Shown piece after piece: positions 9,228-18,352 of a DNA stretch of 46,204 nucleotides. Within the stretch, counting starts at the first letter, position 1; the number at the start of each line of letters is the position of its first letter. Origin of the DNA: UBA9845 sp051889975 (GTDB lineage Bacteria; Bacillota; Clostridia; Christensenellales; UBA1242); contig JBJFDJ010000020.1 of NCBI GenBank assembly GCA_051889975.1, forward strand, positions 1 to 46,204, written 5' to 3'. Under the pieces are notes generated by a model. The model was not told the DNA's origin. It ran no database searches and worked only from the letters and a program-made list of their open reading frames with translations. Both the position numbers and the translations under genes were made by a program.

Positions 9228-10018
9228 TTCAAGTAAAATTTAAAGCAGTTGGAGATATAGGCTTGTTTGACAGCAATGGCTTAAATTTAAAAACTGATGA
9301 TGATGTCATTGTTGATGAAGACGGGCTTATTAAATATGGCATTGTTATTAATGACAATGTAAAGGCAGAAGAAAAACAATATCCAAAAGTTTTGCGAGTT
9401 GCAACCGAAAAAGATATCAAGCAAGTTAAACAAAACATTGAAAACGCGAAAAGAGTTTTAGCCGAAACAAAAAAAATTGTTGCACAACAAAAATTGGATA
9501 TGAGTGTTGTTTCAAGCGAATACACTTTTGATACATCAAAACTCATAATTTCTTTTGTGGCGGAAAATCGTGTTGATTTTAGGGAACTTGTTAAATTGCT
9601 TGCAGGCATGTTTAAAACAAGGATCGAATTAAGGCAAATTGGGGTTAGAGATGAAGCAAAAATAGTTGGTGGCTACGGACCATGTGGCAGGCAACTTTGT
9701 TGCGCAAATCACTTGTGCAGTTTTGAAAAAGTGAGCATAAAAATGGCAAAAAATCAAGGCTTGTCACTCAACCCACAAAGCATAAGTGGTGCTTGTGGCA
9801 GATATATGTGTTGCCTTGCCTATGAAGATAGTCAATATTCAAAAGTGCTTGCAAAAATGCCAAAACTAAATGAAAAAGTTCAAACGCCAGATGGCGAGGG
9901 CACAGTTGTGTTTAACAATGTGTTAAAAGAACAAGTAAGTGTTAAATTTGCAAAAGATGACGGAAGTTACACCACAAACGACTATGCTTTAAGTGAAATT
10001 AAGTTTAAAAAAGATTAA
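9218..10018 (+). CDS. PSP1-domain protein RicT (YaaT)
   Basis: 266 residues. The PSP1 C-terminal domain is Cys-rich: GPCGRQLCC, a Cys in NHLCSFE, then GACGRYMCCLAYE, the signature of RicT/YaaT. In Bacillus, RicT with RicA and RicF forms an iron-sulphur-containing complex that directs RNase Y-dependent mRNA maturation and promotes Spo0A activation. That is family knowledge and is not shown here. The start overlaps the holB end by 10 bases, with GGAGAT as ribosome binding site inside holB. Its placement directly after holB matches the Bacillus order. Confidence 0.93.
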   Translation: MQIVQVKFKAVGDIGLFDSNGLNLKTDDDVIVDEDGLIKYGIVINDNVKAEEKQYPKVLRVATEKDIKQVKQNIENAKRVLAETKKIVAQQKLDMSVVSSEYTFDTSKLIISFVAENRVDFRELVKLLAGMFKTRIELRQIGVRDEAKIVGGYGPCGRQLCCANHLCSFEKVSIKMAKNQGLSLNPQSISGACGRYMCCLAYEDSQYSKVLAKMPKLNEKVQTPDGEGTVVFNNVLKEQVSVKFAKDDGSYTTNDYALSEIKFKKD

Positions 10019-10034
10019 TTGGAAAAAGTTTGAG

Positions 10035-10712
10035 ATGAATAGTGATATTTTAAAGGCAGATGAAAGGCTTGACGATTTGCAGTATGACGGACTTAAACTC
10101 ATACAAAACAAAAATTTATATTGTTTTTCTAGTGATGCAGTTTTGCTTTGCAATTTTGTTAAAACAAAAAAATCAGACACGCTTGTTGACCTTTGCAGTG
10201 GCAGTGGAGTTGTTGGAATTTTGGCGCAGGCAAAAAATCACACAAAAAAACTTGTTATGCTTGAAAAACAAACAGAACTTGCTGATATGTGCAAGCGTTC
10301 ACTTTTGTTTAACGGCATAAAAAATGCAGAAGTTTTAAATATGGACATTGCCGATTGTGTTGCTGTGCTGGGGAAAGGCAACTGCGATGTTGTTTGTTCA
10401 AACCCACCATACTATTTAACAAATGGCAAAAAAACAAGTGGCAAACCACACATAGACATGGCAAAGTTTGAAATAACCTTAAGTTTTGACCTGCTTTGCA
10501 AAACGGCAAGCGAATTGTTAAAATTTGGTGGAAAATTTTATTTGATTAATGATAGTTCCCGAATTGCCGAACTGTTGTCAACCTTAAAAAAATATAGTTT
10601 AGAGCCAAAGCATATTGAGTTTTGTTTTCCCAAAAAAGAGAGCAATGTTGTGCTGATTGAATGCATCAAAAACGGCAAAAGTGGTGCAAAAATTACATAT
10701 AAAAATTTGTAA
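10035..10712 (+). CDS. tRNA1(Val) adenine-N6 methyltransferase family (YabB/YfiC)
   Basis: A Rossmann-fold SAM-dependent methyltransferase of 225 residues. Motif I is VDLCSGSGVVGILA and the N6-adenine motif is CSNPPYY, the TrmN6/YfiC signature. An open frame extends back to 9993, but the extension overlaps ricT. The ATG at 10035 gives MNSDILKADERLDDLQYDG, a typical family N-terminus, so I use it. It lies 16 bases after ricT and 24 before rsmI, as in Bacillus (yaaT, yabB, yabC). Exact tRNA specificity is inferred from the family. Confidence 0.85.
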   Translation: MNSDILKADERLDDLQYDGLKLIQNKNLYCFSSDAVLLCNFVKTKKSDTLVDLCSGSGVVGILAQAKNHTKKLVMLEKQTELADMCKRSLLFNGIKNAEVLNMDIADCVAVLGKGNCDVVCSNPPYYLTNGKKTSGKPHIDMAKFEITLSFDLLCKTASELLKFGGKFYLINDSSRIAELLSTLKKYSLEPKHIEFCFPKKESNVVLIECIKNGKSGAKITYKNL

Positions 10713-10736
10713 TAATTTAAATTTATAGGAGATGAG

Positions 10737-11494
10737 ATGTTATATTTTGTTGCAACGCCAATTGGCAATTTAAAAGATGTTAGTTTTAGGGCAATTGAAA
10801 CTTTAAAAAATTGCGACCTAATTTTGTGTGAAGACACTCGCACAAGTTTAACTTTTTTAAATGCCTATGACATAAAAAAACCTTTGCAGAGTTTTCACAA
10901 ATTCAACTACAAAACCGAAGTGCCAAAAGTGATTGAGCAGTTAAATCAAGGCAAAGAAATTTGTCTTATAAGTGATGCTGGCACTCCTTGCATAAGTGAC
11001 CCGGGCAGTGAATTGATTGCCGAACTTAACAAAAACGGCTTAAAATACAGCATAATCCCCGGCGCAAGTGCATTTTTAAATGCGTTTTGTTTAAGTGGCT
11101 TTGATGCTCCGTTTGTGTTTGTTGGATTTTTGCCAGACAACAAAAAGGAACGCCGACTGATTTTAGAAAACTTAAAAGCGCAAACTTTTACTTTGATATT
11201 TTATTGCGCGCCACATGACCTAAAACAAACGGTTAATGAGTTAAGCAAAGAACTTGGTGACAGGCAGGCATGCTCGGTTAGGGAACTAACAAAGTTGCAC
11301 GAAGAAATTGAGTTTTTCAATCTTAAAGATGGCTATCCAAAAGAGCCACGAGGCGAATATGTTTTGATGGTTAAAGGCTTGCAAACAAAAATCAACGAAC
11401 TAAACGACCTTTCAATTTTAGACCACTACAACTATTATATAAATTTGGGCATGCAAAACAACGATGCCATAAAACAAGTTGCAAAAGATATGGG
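10737..11494 (+). CDS. 16S rRNA C1402 2'-O-methyltransferase RsmI, 3' end missing
   Basis: Tetrapyrrole-methylase-fold enzyme that 2'-O-methylates C1402 in 16S rRNA. It begins MLYFVATPIGNLKD, then EDTRTS, then the SAM-binding segments ISDAGTPCISDPG and IPGASAFLNAF, and GEYVLMVKG near the end. The C-terminal helix-turn-helix (YYINLGMQNNDAIKQVAKD) is cut by the gap at 11495, and about 20-25 residues are missing. TAGGAG precedes the ATG. It is the last visible gene of the operon. Confidence 0.93.
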
Positions 11495-11594
11495 NNNNNN
11501 NNNNNNNNNNNNNNNNNNNNNNNNNNNNNNNNNNNNNNNNNNNNNNNNNNNNNNNNNNNNNNNNNNNNNNNNNNNNNNNNNNNNNNNNNNNNNN
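11495..11594. other. assembly gap (100 N)
   Basis: Exactly 100 N between the 3' ends of rsmI (plus) and spmB (minus). Both genes lack only a short C-terminus, so the unseen DNA may be short, but other genes could be hidden there. Confidence 0.98.
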
Positions 11595-12104
11595 TATTAT
11601 CCTACAAAACAAACAAGATAGCACAACGCTTAAAAATGTTGCGCAAAGGGCAACGGGAATGGCAAAGCCAAGTTTTTTAACTTTTGTTTTGCTAAAATAT
11701 ACTGTGCTAACATAAAAAACAGTGTCACTGCTTGCCAAAATTACGCTTGCACATCTGCCAACATAACTGTCAACGCCATAGGTGTCAAAAATGTCTTGCA
11801 AAAGTGCAAGCCCACCGCTTCCACTAAATGGCTTTAAAACAATTAGTTTTGTTAGTTCGGTTGGCACGCCCAAAAGATTAAAAACTGGCGACAAAATTTT
11901 GCCTAGGAGATTTGTTAAGCCACTTTTGTCAAAGACTTCAATAAAAATAAAAACGGCAACAATATAGGCAAAGATATCAAACACAAGTGACAGCGATTGT
12001 TTTGCTCCTTCCACAAAACTATTGTATGGCTTAACGTCTTTTTTAAAGGTTGCAAAGACAAGCAAAACAAACAATAAAACAGGAATTATATAATCACTTA
12101 CCAT
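11595..12104 (-). CDS. spore maturation protein B, last few codons missing
   Basis: 170 residues visible. A nucleoside-recognition (Gate)-domain membrane protein needed for spore-core dehydration in Bacillus. The hydrophobic helices and the conserved LKPFSGSGGLALLQDIFDTYG and SSDTVFYVSTVYF segments are clear. The visible end (LSCLFCRII) is close to the usual C-terminus, so only a few residues lie in the gap. The frame read through the N run has no meaning. It overlaps spmA by 11 bases and is co-transcribed with it. Confidence 0.92.
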
Positions 12105-12690
12105 ATTTTTGCACCTTTTTGTTATCTTTTTTGTCTTTTAATTTAAAAATTAACTTTAAAACAGCAATAGTGATAACACCTGTTATCAAACTTGTTAGTA
12201 TTGTGGGAAATATTATGCTACTTGCGTTTTCACTGCCTGCACTTATGCGCAGTCCCATAATGGTCGTGGGCAAAAGTTGAAAAGACAAGCAGTTTATAAC
12301 CATAAGTATTGTCATACTGTTGTTAATTTTGCCACTTTTGTCATCTAGTCCTTGCATTGCCTTTATGGCACTGGGCGTTGCAGCATTGCCAAGCCCCAAA
12401 ATATTGCTACTAATGTTTATTGCAATGTATTCTTTTGTTTGCTCATTAATGTCATATCCAAACAAAAAATCAATTATTGGGTCAAGAAGTTTTGCAAGTT
12501 TTTTGCAAGCGCCTGTATCTTCCAAAATCTTTAACAGCCCCAGCCAAACTGCATAAATTGCAACCAAGCTCAAACAAAGCGAAACAGTTTTTTCACTTGC
12601 GCCAATCATTGTGTTTAATATATTTGATGGGTCAATAAAAATAAGAATTCCTATGCCAACAATCATTATGACGCACCATATTATGTTCAT
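12094..12690 (-). CDS. spore maturation protein A
   Basis: 198 residues, polytopic membrane protein with the Gate/nucleoside-recognition domain. The signature is NISSNILGLGNAATPSAIKAM, flanked by hydrophobic helices. It works with SpmB in spore-core dehydration. The C-terminus is charged and Lys-rich. The start at 12690 has no clear Shine-Dalgarno and lies only five bases from a sigma-E-like -10 box, so the mRNA may be nearly leaderless or a later start may be used. The spmAB pair interrupts the Bacillus-type rsmI-metG order. Confidence 0.93.
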   Translation of the reverse strand: MNIIWCVIMIVGIGILIFIDPSNILNTMIGASEKTVSLCLSLVAIYAVWLGLLKILEDTGACKKLAKLLDPIIDFLFGYDINEQTKEYIAINISSNILGLGNAATPSAIKAMQGLDDKSGKINNSMTILMVINCLSFQLLPTTIMGLRISAGSENASSIIFPTILTSLITGVITIAVLKLIFKLKDKKDNKKVQKYGK

Positions 12691-12695
12691 ATCAA

Positions 12696-12722
12696 ATTAT
12701 ATGTTGCTAAAACTTGATTTAT
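12696..12722 (-). promoter_or_regulatory. sigma-E-like promoter of spmA
   Basis: On the minus strand: ATA (12722-12720), 16 bases, CATATAAT (12703-12696). The sigma-E consensus is ATA, 16-18 bp, then CATACAAT. spmA belongs to the sigma-E regulon in Bacillus. Confidence 0.45.
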
Positions 12723-12817
12723 TAATTAATAATTTTAATTATGCGATGTAAGTTTTATTAAAAACTTAACCAATGTTTACACCACAAAATTACAATTTAT
12801 GCCACAACTAGCAAACT

Positions 12818-12847
12818 TTGTTTACTTTATTTTAAAATTGTGATAAT
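12818..12847 (+). promoter_or_regulatory. possible metG promoter
   Basis: TTGTTT (12818-12823), 18 bp, GATAAT (12842-12847). A weak match. No T-box-like leader is visible before metG. Confidence 0.3.
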
Positions 12848-12931
12848 ATTTTTTATATTTGTAAATGGCAATTGTTTTGCCACACACAAAAAACTTTAAG
12901 CATTATTGTTTTAAGCAAAATAGGAGAAGAC

Positions 12932-14851
12932 ATGCAAGACAAAAAATTTTATATTACAACCCCAATTTATTATTTGAGTGGCAAACCACATCTTGGCACT
13001 TGTAGCACAACAGTTTATGCCGATGCAATTGCAAGGTTTAAAAGACTTTTGGGCTACGACGTTATGTTTTTGACGGGAAGTGACGAACATGGTCAAAAGG
13101 TTGCCGACAAAGCCGAAAAGCAAGGCATAACACCAAAAGAGTTTTGCGACACTTTGGATGTTCAATTTAAACAGCTTTGGAAGATGTTAAACATCTCTTA
13201 TGATAAATACATTCGCACAACAGATGACTACCACGAAAAAACCGTTCAAAAAATATTTAAAAAATTATATGACAAAGGCGACATATATCTTTCTAAATAC
13301 GAAGGTTGGTATTGCACACCATGTGAGTCATTTTTTACAGAAGCACAGTTGGTTGATGGCAAATGCCCAGACTGTGGCAGAGAAGTTAAAAAAGCGCAAG
13401 AAGAAGCATACTTTTTTAAACTTTCTAAATATGCCGACAGAGTAAAGGAATACATTTTGTCGCACCCAGAGTTTGTAAAGCTTGAAAGCACAAAAAATGA
13501 AATGCTTTCGTTTATAAATCAAGGTTTAAATGATCTTTGTGTAAGCCGAACTTCTGTTAAGTGGGGCGTTCCAGTGCCATTTGATACAAAGCATACAATT
13601 TATGTTTGGATTGACGCCCTACCAAACTATATCTCTGCGCTTGGCTATGCAAGTGACGATGAAACATTGTTTAAAAAGTTTTGGCCAGCAGATGTTCACT
13701 TGATGGCAAAGGAAATTGCAAGATTTCACATCATAATTTGGCCAGCAATTTTGATGGCACTAGACTTGCCACTTCCAAAGATAATTCACGCTCATGGTTG
13801 GCTGACAAAGGCTGGCGAAAAGATGGGCAAAAGTTTGGGCAACGGCTTTAACCCTTATGTGCTTTGTCAAAGATATGGCGTTGATGCTGTTAGATATTTC
13901 CTTTTAAAATATGGTCCAATTTTGGGCGATGCACCATATGACAACGAAAGTTTTGTTAAGGCAATCAACACAGACCTAGTTAACGATATTGCAAACTTGC
14001 TATCTCGCACATCTGCAATGATGGTTCAAAATTTTGAAGGCAGACTGCAACCTCTGGGCGAAATGTTGCAAATAGATAAAAACTTGATTGACGAAACAAT
14101 TAAAATGAAAGATGTTGTAAGTGATTTTGTTGATAAGTTGGAAGTAAACAACGCCTTGGGCGAAATATTGCGAGTTGTTCGCCTTGCAAACAAATACATT
14201 GAAGACACTGCGCCTTGGACTTTAAAACAAGACAAACAACGACTTGGCACTGTTTTGCACAACTTATATTTTGTAATTCACTCTGTTGCAGTTTTGTTGC
14301 AAGCATTTATACCCGAAACTGCTCAAAAGATGTTGACGGCACTAGATAACAAAGACTGCGATTTAAACACAATTTCAAACGATTACAACCAAAAGATAAA
14401 AGATAATTTAGTTGTAAAAACTGCATTGTATCAAAGATTAAATGTTGAGCAAGAAATCAAATATTTGGAAGTTGATAGCGTAAAAGACGAGCAAAAGGAA
14501 GTTAAAAAAATGGAGCATAAACCAGAAATAGAGTTTGAAGACTTTGAAAAAATTGAGTTAAGAGTTGGCAAGATTATTTCTGCCGAAAAAGTTGAAAAAG
14601 CCGACAAACTTTTAAAATTTACAGTTGATTTTGGCGCAGAACAACGCACAATTGTTAGTGGTGTTGCAACTCACTACACGCCAGAGCAAATGTTAAACAA
14701 GCAAGTTGTTGTGGTTATGAACTTAAAACCACGCAAAATTCGTGGAATAGAAAGCAATGGAATGATTTTGTATGCCTATGCAAATGACGACAAAGAATTT
14801 TGCTTTATCACCCCACAAAATGAAATTTCAAACGGAGCAGATGTAGGTTAA
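12932..14851 (+). CDS. methionyl-tRNA synthetase
   Basis: Charges tRNA-Met; 639 residues. The class I signature appears as HLGT (residues 20-23) in place of HIGH, and KMGKS (297-301) in place of KMSKS. Four Cys (128, 131, 145, 148) form one zinc knuckle in the connective domain. The anticodon-binding helical domain follows. The C-terminal tRNA-binding OB domain runs from about residue 535 (FEDFEKIELRVGKII) to the end. The start at 12932 follows AGGAGA; the open frame extends 20 codons further up without a site. It is coupled to tatD by a one-base overlap (TAATG). Confidence 0.96.
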   Translation: MQDKKFYITTPIYYLSGKPHLGTCSTTVYADAIARFKRLLGYDVMFLTGSDEHGQKVADKAEKQGITPKEFCDTLDVQFKQLWKMLNISYDKYIRTTDDYHEKTVQKIFKKLYDKGDIYLSKYEGWYCTPCESFFTEAQLVDGKCPDCGREVKKAQEEAYFFKLSKYADRVKEYILSHPEFVKLESTKNEMLSFINQGLNDLCVSRTSVKWGVPVPFDTKHTIYVWIDALPNYISALGYASDDETLFKKFWPADVHLMAKEIARFHIIIWPAILMALDLPLPKIIHAHGWLTKAGEKMGKSLGNGFNPYVLCQRYGVDAVRYFLLKYGPILGDAPYDNESFVKAINTDLVNDIANLLSRTSAMMVQNFEGRLQPLGEMLQIDKNLIDETIKMKDVVSDFVDKLEVNNALGEILRVVRLANKYIEDTAPWTLKQDKQRLGTVLHNLYFVIHSVAVLLQAFIPETAQKMLTALDNKDCDLNTISNDYNQKIKDNLVVKTALYQRLNVEQEIKYLEVDSVKDEQKEVKKMEHKPEIEFEDFEKIELRVGKIISAEKVEKADKLLKFTVDFGAEQRTIVSGVATHYTPEQMLNKQVVVVMNLKPRKIRGIESNGMILYAYANDDKEFCFITPQNEISNGADVG

Positions 14852-15627
14852 TGATTGTTGATACACATTGTCATTTAGATGATGATTGTTATGATGAAGA
14901 TAGAGAAGAATTGATTTCTTCTCTTGTTTTAAATAATGTAGAATCTGCCTTTGTTGTTGGCACTGACCTTGCTTCGTGCAAGGAAATTATGGGGCTTGTT
15001 GACAAATATGACAACTTGTATGCCATTTTGGGATTGTATCCTGAGTATGCAAATCAATATAACAGCGAGATGGAAGATTTTATTTTGCAAAACGCAAGTC
15101 ATCCAAAAGTTGTGGCAATTGGCGAAATTGGGTTGGATTATCACAGCCAAGGGTTTGATAGTCAAAAACAAAAAGAAGTTTTGCTTAAACAATTAATACT
15201 TGCCGACAAGTTAAATCTGCCTGTTTGCATACATGTTAGAGATGCCTTTGGCGACATCTTGCAACTGTTTGAAGAAAACAAGCAATATCTAAAAAATGGT
15301 GGCGTTATTCACTGCTTTAGTGGTAGCCCAGAAGTTGCAAAACAGTTTGCACTTCTTGGCTTTAAACTTGGTTTTGGTGGCGTTTGCACATTTAAAAACG
15401 CAAAAAAAGTGGTGGATACTTTAAAGCAAATTGACGCAAAAGATATTTTGCTAGAAACCGATGCGCCATATCTTTGCCCAGAGCCTTTTAGAGGCAACAG
15501 AAACGAGCCAAAACAAACAAATTTGGTGCTAAACAAAATTGCAGAAATCAGGGGCGAAGACAAAAAGCAACTTGAAAAACAAATATACTTAAACACCTTG
15601 GAAGTGTTTAAAAAATACAAAAAATAA
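14851..15627 (+). CDS. TatD-family metal-dependent hydrolase (YabD)
   Basis: 258 residues, TIM-barrel DNase/hydrolase family. Metal-binding motifs in order are DTHCHLD (His6, His8), GEIGLDY, HVRDA, IHCFSG and ETDAPYLCPEPFRG. The usual GxHP motif reads GLYP, a His-to-Tyr change at a residue that is often conserved but is not one of the core metal ligands. It directly follows metG, as yabD follows metS in Bacillus. The substrate is uncertain, and exonuclease activity is known for some members. Confidence 0.92.
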   Translation: MIVDTHCHLDDDCYDEDREELISSLVLNNVESAFVVGTDLASCKEIMGLVDKYDNLYAILGLYPEYANQYNSEMEDFILQNASHPKVVAIGEIGLDYHSQGFDSQKQKEVLLKQLILADKLNLPVCIHVRDAFGDILQLFEENKQYLKNGGVIHCFSGSPEVAKQFALLGFKLGFGGVCTFKNAKKVVDTLKQIDAKDILLETDAPYLCPEPFRGNRNEPKQTNLVLNKIAEIRGEDKKQLEKQIYLNTLEVFKKYKK

Positions 15628-15770
15628 AGTGATTTTGCATTTAAGCAAGCAAATTGTAGTTAGTTTTATAAGACGAAAATCAGCATATTTTGTTTATTTA
15701 AATATATTTTGCTAGCAAAGAAGGAATAAATTATGTAAAAAACTTGCAAAATCATATCACTAACAAATTT
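15628..15770. other. intergenic with interrupted inverted repeat
   Basis: AGTGAT-TTTGCA (15628-15639) can pair with TGCAAA and ATCACT in 15746-15762, with a five-base bulge, enclosing about 105 bases. This could be a fold of an untranslated RNA or chance in AT-rich DNA. A good ribosome binding site before an ATG that is immediately followed by TAA (about 15720-15739) encodes nothing. Confidence 0.25.
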
Positions 15771-15837
15771 TAAATAGTGTGTTTGTGTTTTCTTATAACA
15801 AATGCAAATATGCAAATTAATTGACATAAGGTTAAAT

Positions 15838-16668
15838 ATGGAATTATCAAAAATAATAAGCAATGCAAACTTTGAATTTAAAAAAAAGTTTGGTCAAAAT
15901 TTTATATCCGACACAAATCTTTTGCAGGCTATTTGTGACGATGCCAGCCTTTGCAAAACAGATGAAGTGCTTGAAATTGGCGTGGGTGCTGGAACTCTTA
16001 CAAAACAAATTGCAAAAAATTGCAAAAGAGTTGTGGGATATGAAATTGATACAACACTAAAAGATGTTTTGGCTGTTTCATTAAAAGGCGTTGACAACGC
16101 AATGGTTGTTTTTAATGATTTTTTAAAAGTTGAGCCAAAAGAGATAAATGAAAATTTTGGTGGCAAGTTTAAAGTTGTTGCCAATCTTCCATATTATGTT
16201 ACAACAGACATTATTTTTAAACTGCTTGACGAGCAGTTTAACATCAACAGCATTACAATTATGGTGCAAAAAGAAGTGGCACAGCGTCTTGTTGCAAAAA
16301 ATGGAACAAAAGACTATGGCACAATAACAGCCGAACTTGATTGCATTGCAGATGTTAAGATTACACGAGTTGTAAACAGGCAGATGTTTGTGCCAGCACC
16401 AAATGTTGACAGCGCCATTGTAAACATAAAGTTAAACAGAAACAAATATCAAATTAAAGATTTAAAATTGTTAACAAAGGTGATAAGGGCAGGTTTTTCT
16501 ATGAGGCGCAAAACTTTAACAAATTGCTTAAAACCTTTTAATTTAACAGCAGAACAACTCAATGATATTTACGCAAAACTTGGGCTTGAAAAAACTGTTA
16601 GGGGCGAAAGTCTTTCACCAAAACAATATGTGGATTTGGCTAACTTGATTTTTGATTTAAATCATTAA
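15838..16668 (+). CDS. 16S rRNA dimethyladenosine transferase KsgA
   Basis: Dimethylates two adjacent adenines (A1518 and A1519 in E. coli numbering) of 16S rRNA during small-subunit maturation. 276 residues. FKKKFGQNFISD near the start, the SAM-binding VLEIGVGAGTLT, the catalytic NLPYYVTT, and a C-terminal segment with FSMRRKTLTNCLKPF. The start at 15838 follows AAGG. The open frame begins at 15802 but those 12 residues are atypical. It sits two genes after metG as in Bacillus, but rnmV, which normally precedes ksgA, is absent. Confidence 0.96.
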   Translation: MELSKIISNANFEFKKKFGQNFISDTNLLQAICDDASLCKTDEVLEIGVGAGTLTKQIAKNCKRVVGYEIDTTLKDVLAVSLKGVDNAMVVFNDFLKVEPKEINENFGGKFKVVANLPYYVTTDIIFKLLDEQFNINSITIMVQKEVAQRLVAKNGTKDYGTITAELDCIADVKITRVVNRQMFVPAPNVDSAIVNIKLNRNKYQIKDLKLLTKVIRAGFSMRRKTLTNCLKPFNLTAEQLNDIYAKLGLEKTVRGESLSPKQYVDLANLIFDLNH

Positions 16669-16774
16669 TTTATTATACTTAATGTAAAATGGTAACAATA
16701 TACAAAAGGCAATGAATAAGTTTAATGGTTTAGAATAGCCTTTATTTGATTTATTTTATTTTTTTATTATAATT

Positions 16775-16800
16775 AACAGCATTTGATTGCTGTTTTTTGT
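16775..16800 (+). terminator. terminator after ksgA
   Basis: AACAGC/GCTGTT stem (16775-16780 with 16789-16794) followed by TTTTGTTTTT. A weaker AAAGGC/GCCTTT pairing (16705-16710 with 16738-16743) lies before it. Confidence 0.65.
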
Positions 16801-16941
16801 TTTTAACAAAATATAATCAGTTATCATAAATACTAAAAGTGACAAAAACATTTAAAATATAACTTTTTTTGTGTTTTTATTGTTTTTTTATAACTCGGCA
16901 AAAGACAAAAAAAAGCATATAATTTTTTGTGGGAGATTTTT

Positions 16942-18039
16942 ATGTATTTATATAAAAAAAATATAATTTTGGTGCCAAGTAACTATGACGGAGTGTCTAT
17001 GTCAAAAGGAATTTTGAGTTTAGACTGTTATGCCGACAAAACTGTTTGCACTTTGCGAACTTACAATCTAAACAAAAATGGCAATTTAACTTTGGGCGTG
17101 ACTGTTAACAAAAAACTTAACAAAATTAACTTAAATGGCAGTTTAAACAATCAAAAATTTGACTTGCCAATGGTTATCAACAACACCGATAACATAAGCG
17201 TTGTGCTTTTAGACATAAAACAAGCAGGCTATGACATTGTTTTGTGGGGAAGCACCGAGTTAAACACAACATGGCGCTCAACACTAGAATTTATGTTAAG
17301 TGAAGAATTTGCCGGGCAAAACAACAATTTGAACGCAAAAGAACAAAAATTAAGCACTCAAAAAGAGCAAGAAAATTTTGCAAGCACTCAAAGTTTTGAT
17401 GATGAGTTTTTAAAACAAAATGAAGACGAAAATTTAAAATCCTGCGATGATTTGTTTGACGATTTAAAAGATAGCAGTGACTTTTGTTTGCATGATGCTG
17501 GCAATTTGTCAAATGAAAAAATAGTGCAAGCCGAGCAAAGTGAAAACCTTGCCCAGCAAAGTTTTGAAAATAACAATGAGATATTAAAAGACCAAAATTT
17601 AGATGAGTTTTTGGACAGCGTGATTAGTTTGGAGCAAGGTGACGACAAGGCAGAATACAACGAAAATTCAAGTCATTTGGAAGACACAACGCAACAAACA
17701 AACACATTTTATGACCGAATAAGTTATCAAGTTGAAAAGATGTTTGTATCAAACCAAAAAGAACAGATTTTGGACGAAATAATACCAAACAGCAAATTTT
17801 GCAGGGTGGAGTTTGACGACAAATCGGGTTATTATATATTTGGCATTATATATGAAGCAGACAGACCAAAATATTTGTGCTATGGCGTGCCAGCAAAAAA
17901 AGACAGCGAACCACCAAAGGAGTTAACAAACTTTTATCAGTGGCTACCTGTTGATGTTGAAGATGAAAGTGGAGACGGCTATTATATGATGTATCAAGAT
18001 GCTTTGACGGGAAAAAATATTTCGGTTGAGATAATTTAA
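16942..18039 (+). CDS. conserved hypothetical protein, 365 aa
   Basis: No named family assigned. Three parts are visible. The N-terminal roughly 115 residues are beta-rich (GILSLDCYADKTVCTLRTY, later GYDIVLWGS). A central stretch of about 130 residues is acidic and low-complexity (Asp, Glu, Asn, Gln, Ser). The compact C-terminal domain of about 105 residues contains FCRVEFDDKSGYYIFG, PKYLCYGVPAKK, FYQWLPVD and GDGYYMMYQDALTGKN. That C-terminal pattern resembles a conserved domain in clostridial hypothetical proteins, from memory. No signal peptide. The ATG at 16942 follows GGGAG; a TTG at 16927 is less likely. Confidence 0.75.
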   Translation: MYLYKKNIILVPSNYDGVSMSKGILSLDCYADKTVCTLRTYNLNKNGNLTLGVTVNKKLNKINLNGSLNNQKFDLPMVINNTDNISVVLLDIKQAGYDIVLWGSTELNTTWRSTLEFMLSEEFAGQNNNLNAKEQKLSTQKEQENFASTQSFDDEFLKQNEDENLKSCDDLFDDLKDSSDFCLHDAGNLSNEKIVQAEQSENLAQQSFENNNEILKDQNLDEFLDSVISLEQGDDKAEYNENSSHLEDTTQQTNTFYDRISYQVEKMFVSNQKEQILDEIIPNSKFCRVEFDDKSGYYIFGIIYEADRPKYLCYGVPAKKDSEPPKELTNFYQWLPVDVEDESGDGYYMMYQDALTGKNISVEII

Positions 18040-18052
18040 GGTTTAAAAAATC

Positions 18053-18084
18053 AAAAAAGTGCAATAGTTATATTGCATTTTTTT
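18053..18084 (+). terminator. terminator
   Basis: TGCAATA/TATTGCA stem (18060-18066 with 18071-18077), loop GTTA, with A run before and T run after. Confidence 0.85.
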
Positions 18085-18297
18085 ATAACTTTGTTGCAAA
18101 GACGATGAATGGTTTTTAAAAAGTCACACTCAACAAAAATTATCGTAAATCGCAGACAAAAATTTAAAAAAAAGTTATTCATTATAATCCGCAATGGCAA
18201 AGTGCAGAAAAATTAAAATTGCTTTTTAATTATTTATGGTCTGTTTTGTTTGCGTTAAATTATTTATCTTTTAAACAATTCATTTTATACATATTAT

Positions 18298-18326
18298 TTG
18301 ACTAAAAATCTGTTTAGTGTTAAACT
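18298..18326 (+). promoter_or_regulatory. promoter of lipoprotein gene
   Basis: TTGACT (18298-18303), 17 bp, TAAACT (18321-18326), just before the AAGGAGA ribosome binding site. Confidence 0.6.
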
Positions 18327-18352
18327 AAAAAAGTATTTAAGGAGATTTTTTT

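Noticed and set aside
12850..12931. T-box or SAM riboswitch before metG
   Set aside because: The leader is too short and shows no specifier stem, T-box sequence or terminator hairpin.
15720..15739. Ribosome binding site with ATG directly followed by TAA
   Set aside because: It encodes a single residue. A start-stop element is possible but nothing downstream depends on it.
18109..18216. 35-residue basic peptide (MVFKKSHSTK start)
   Set aside because: Only a weak AG-rich sequence precedes it, there is no family match, and it lies in AT-rich leader sequence before the lipoprotein promoter.
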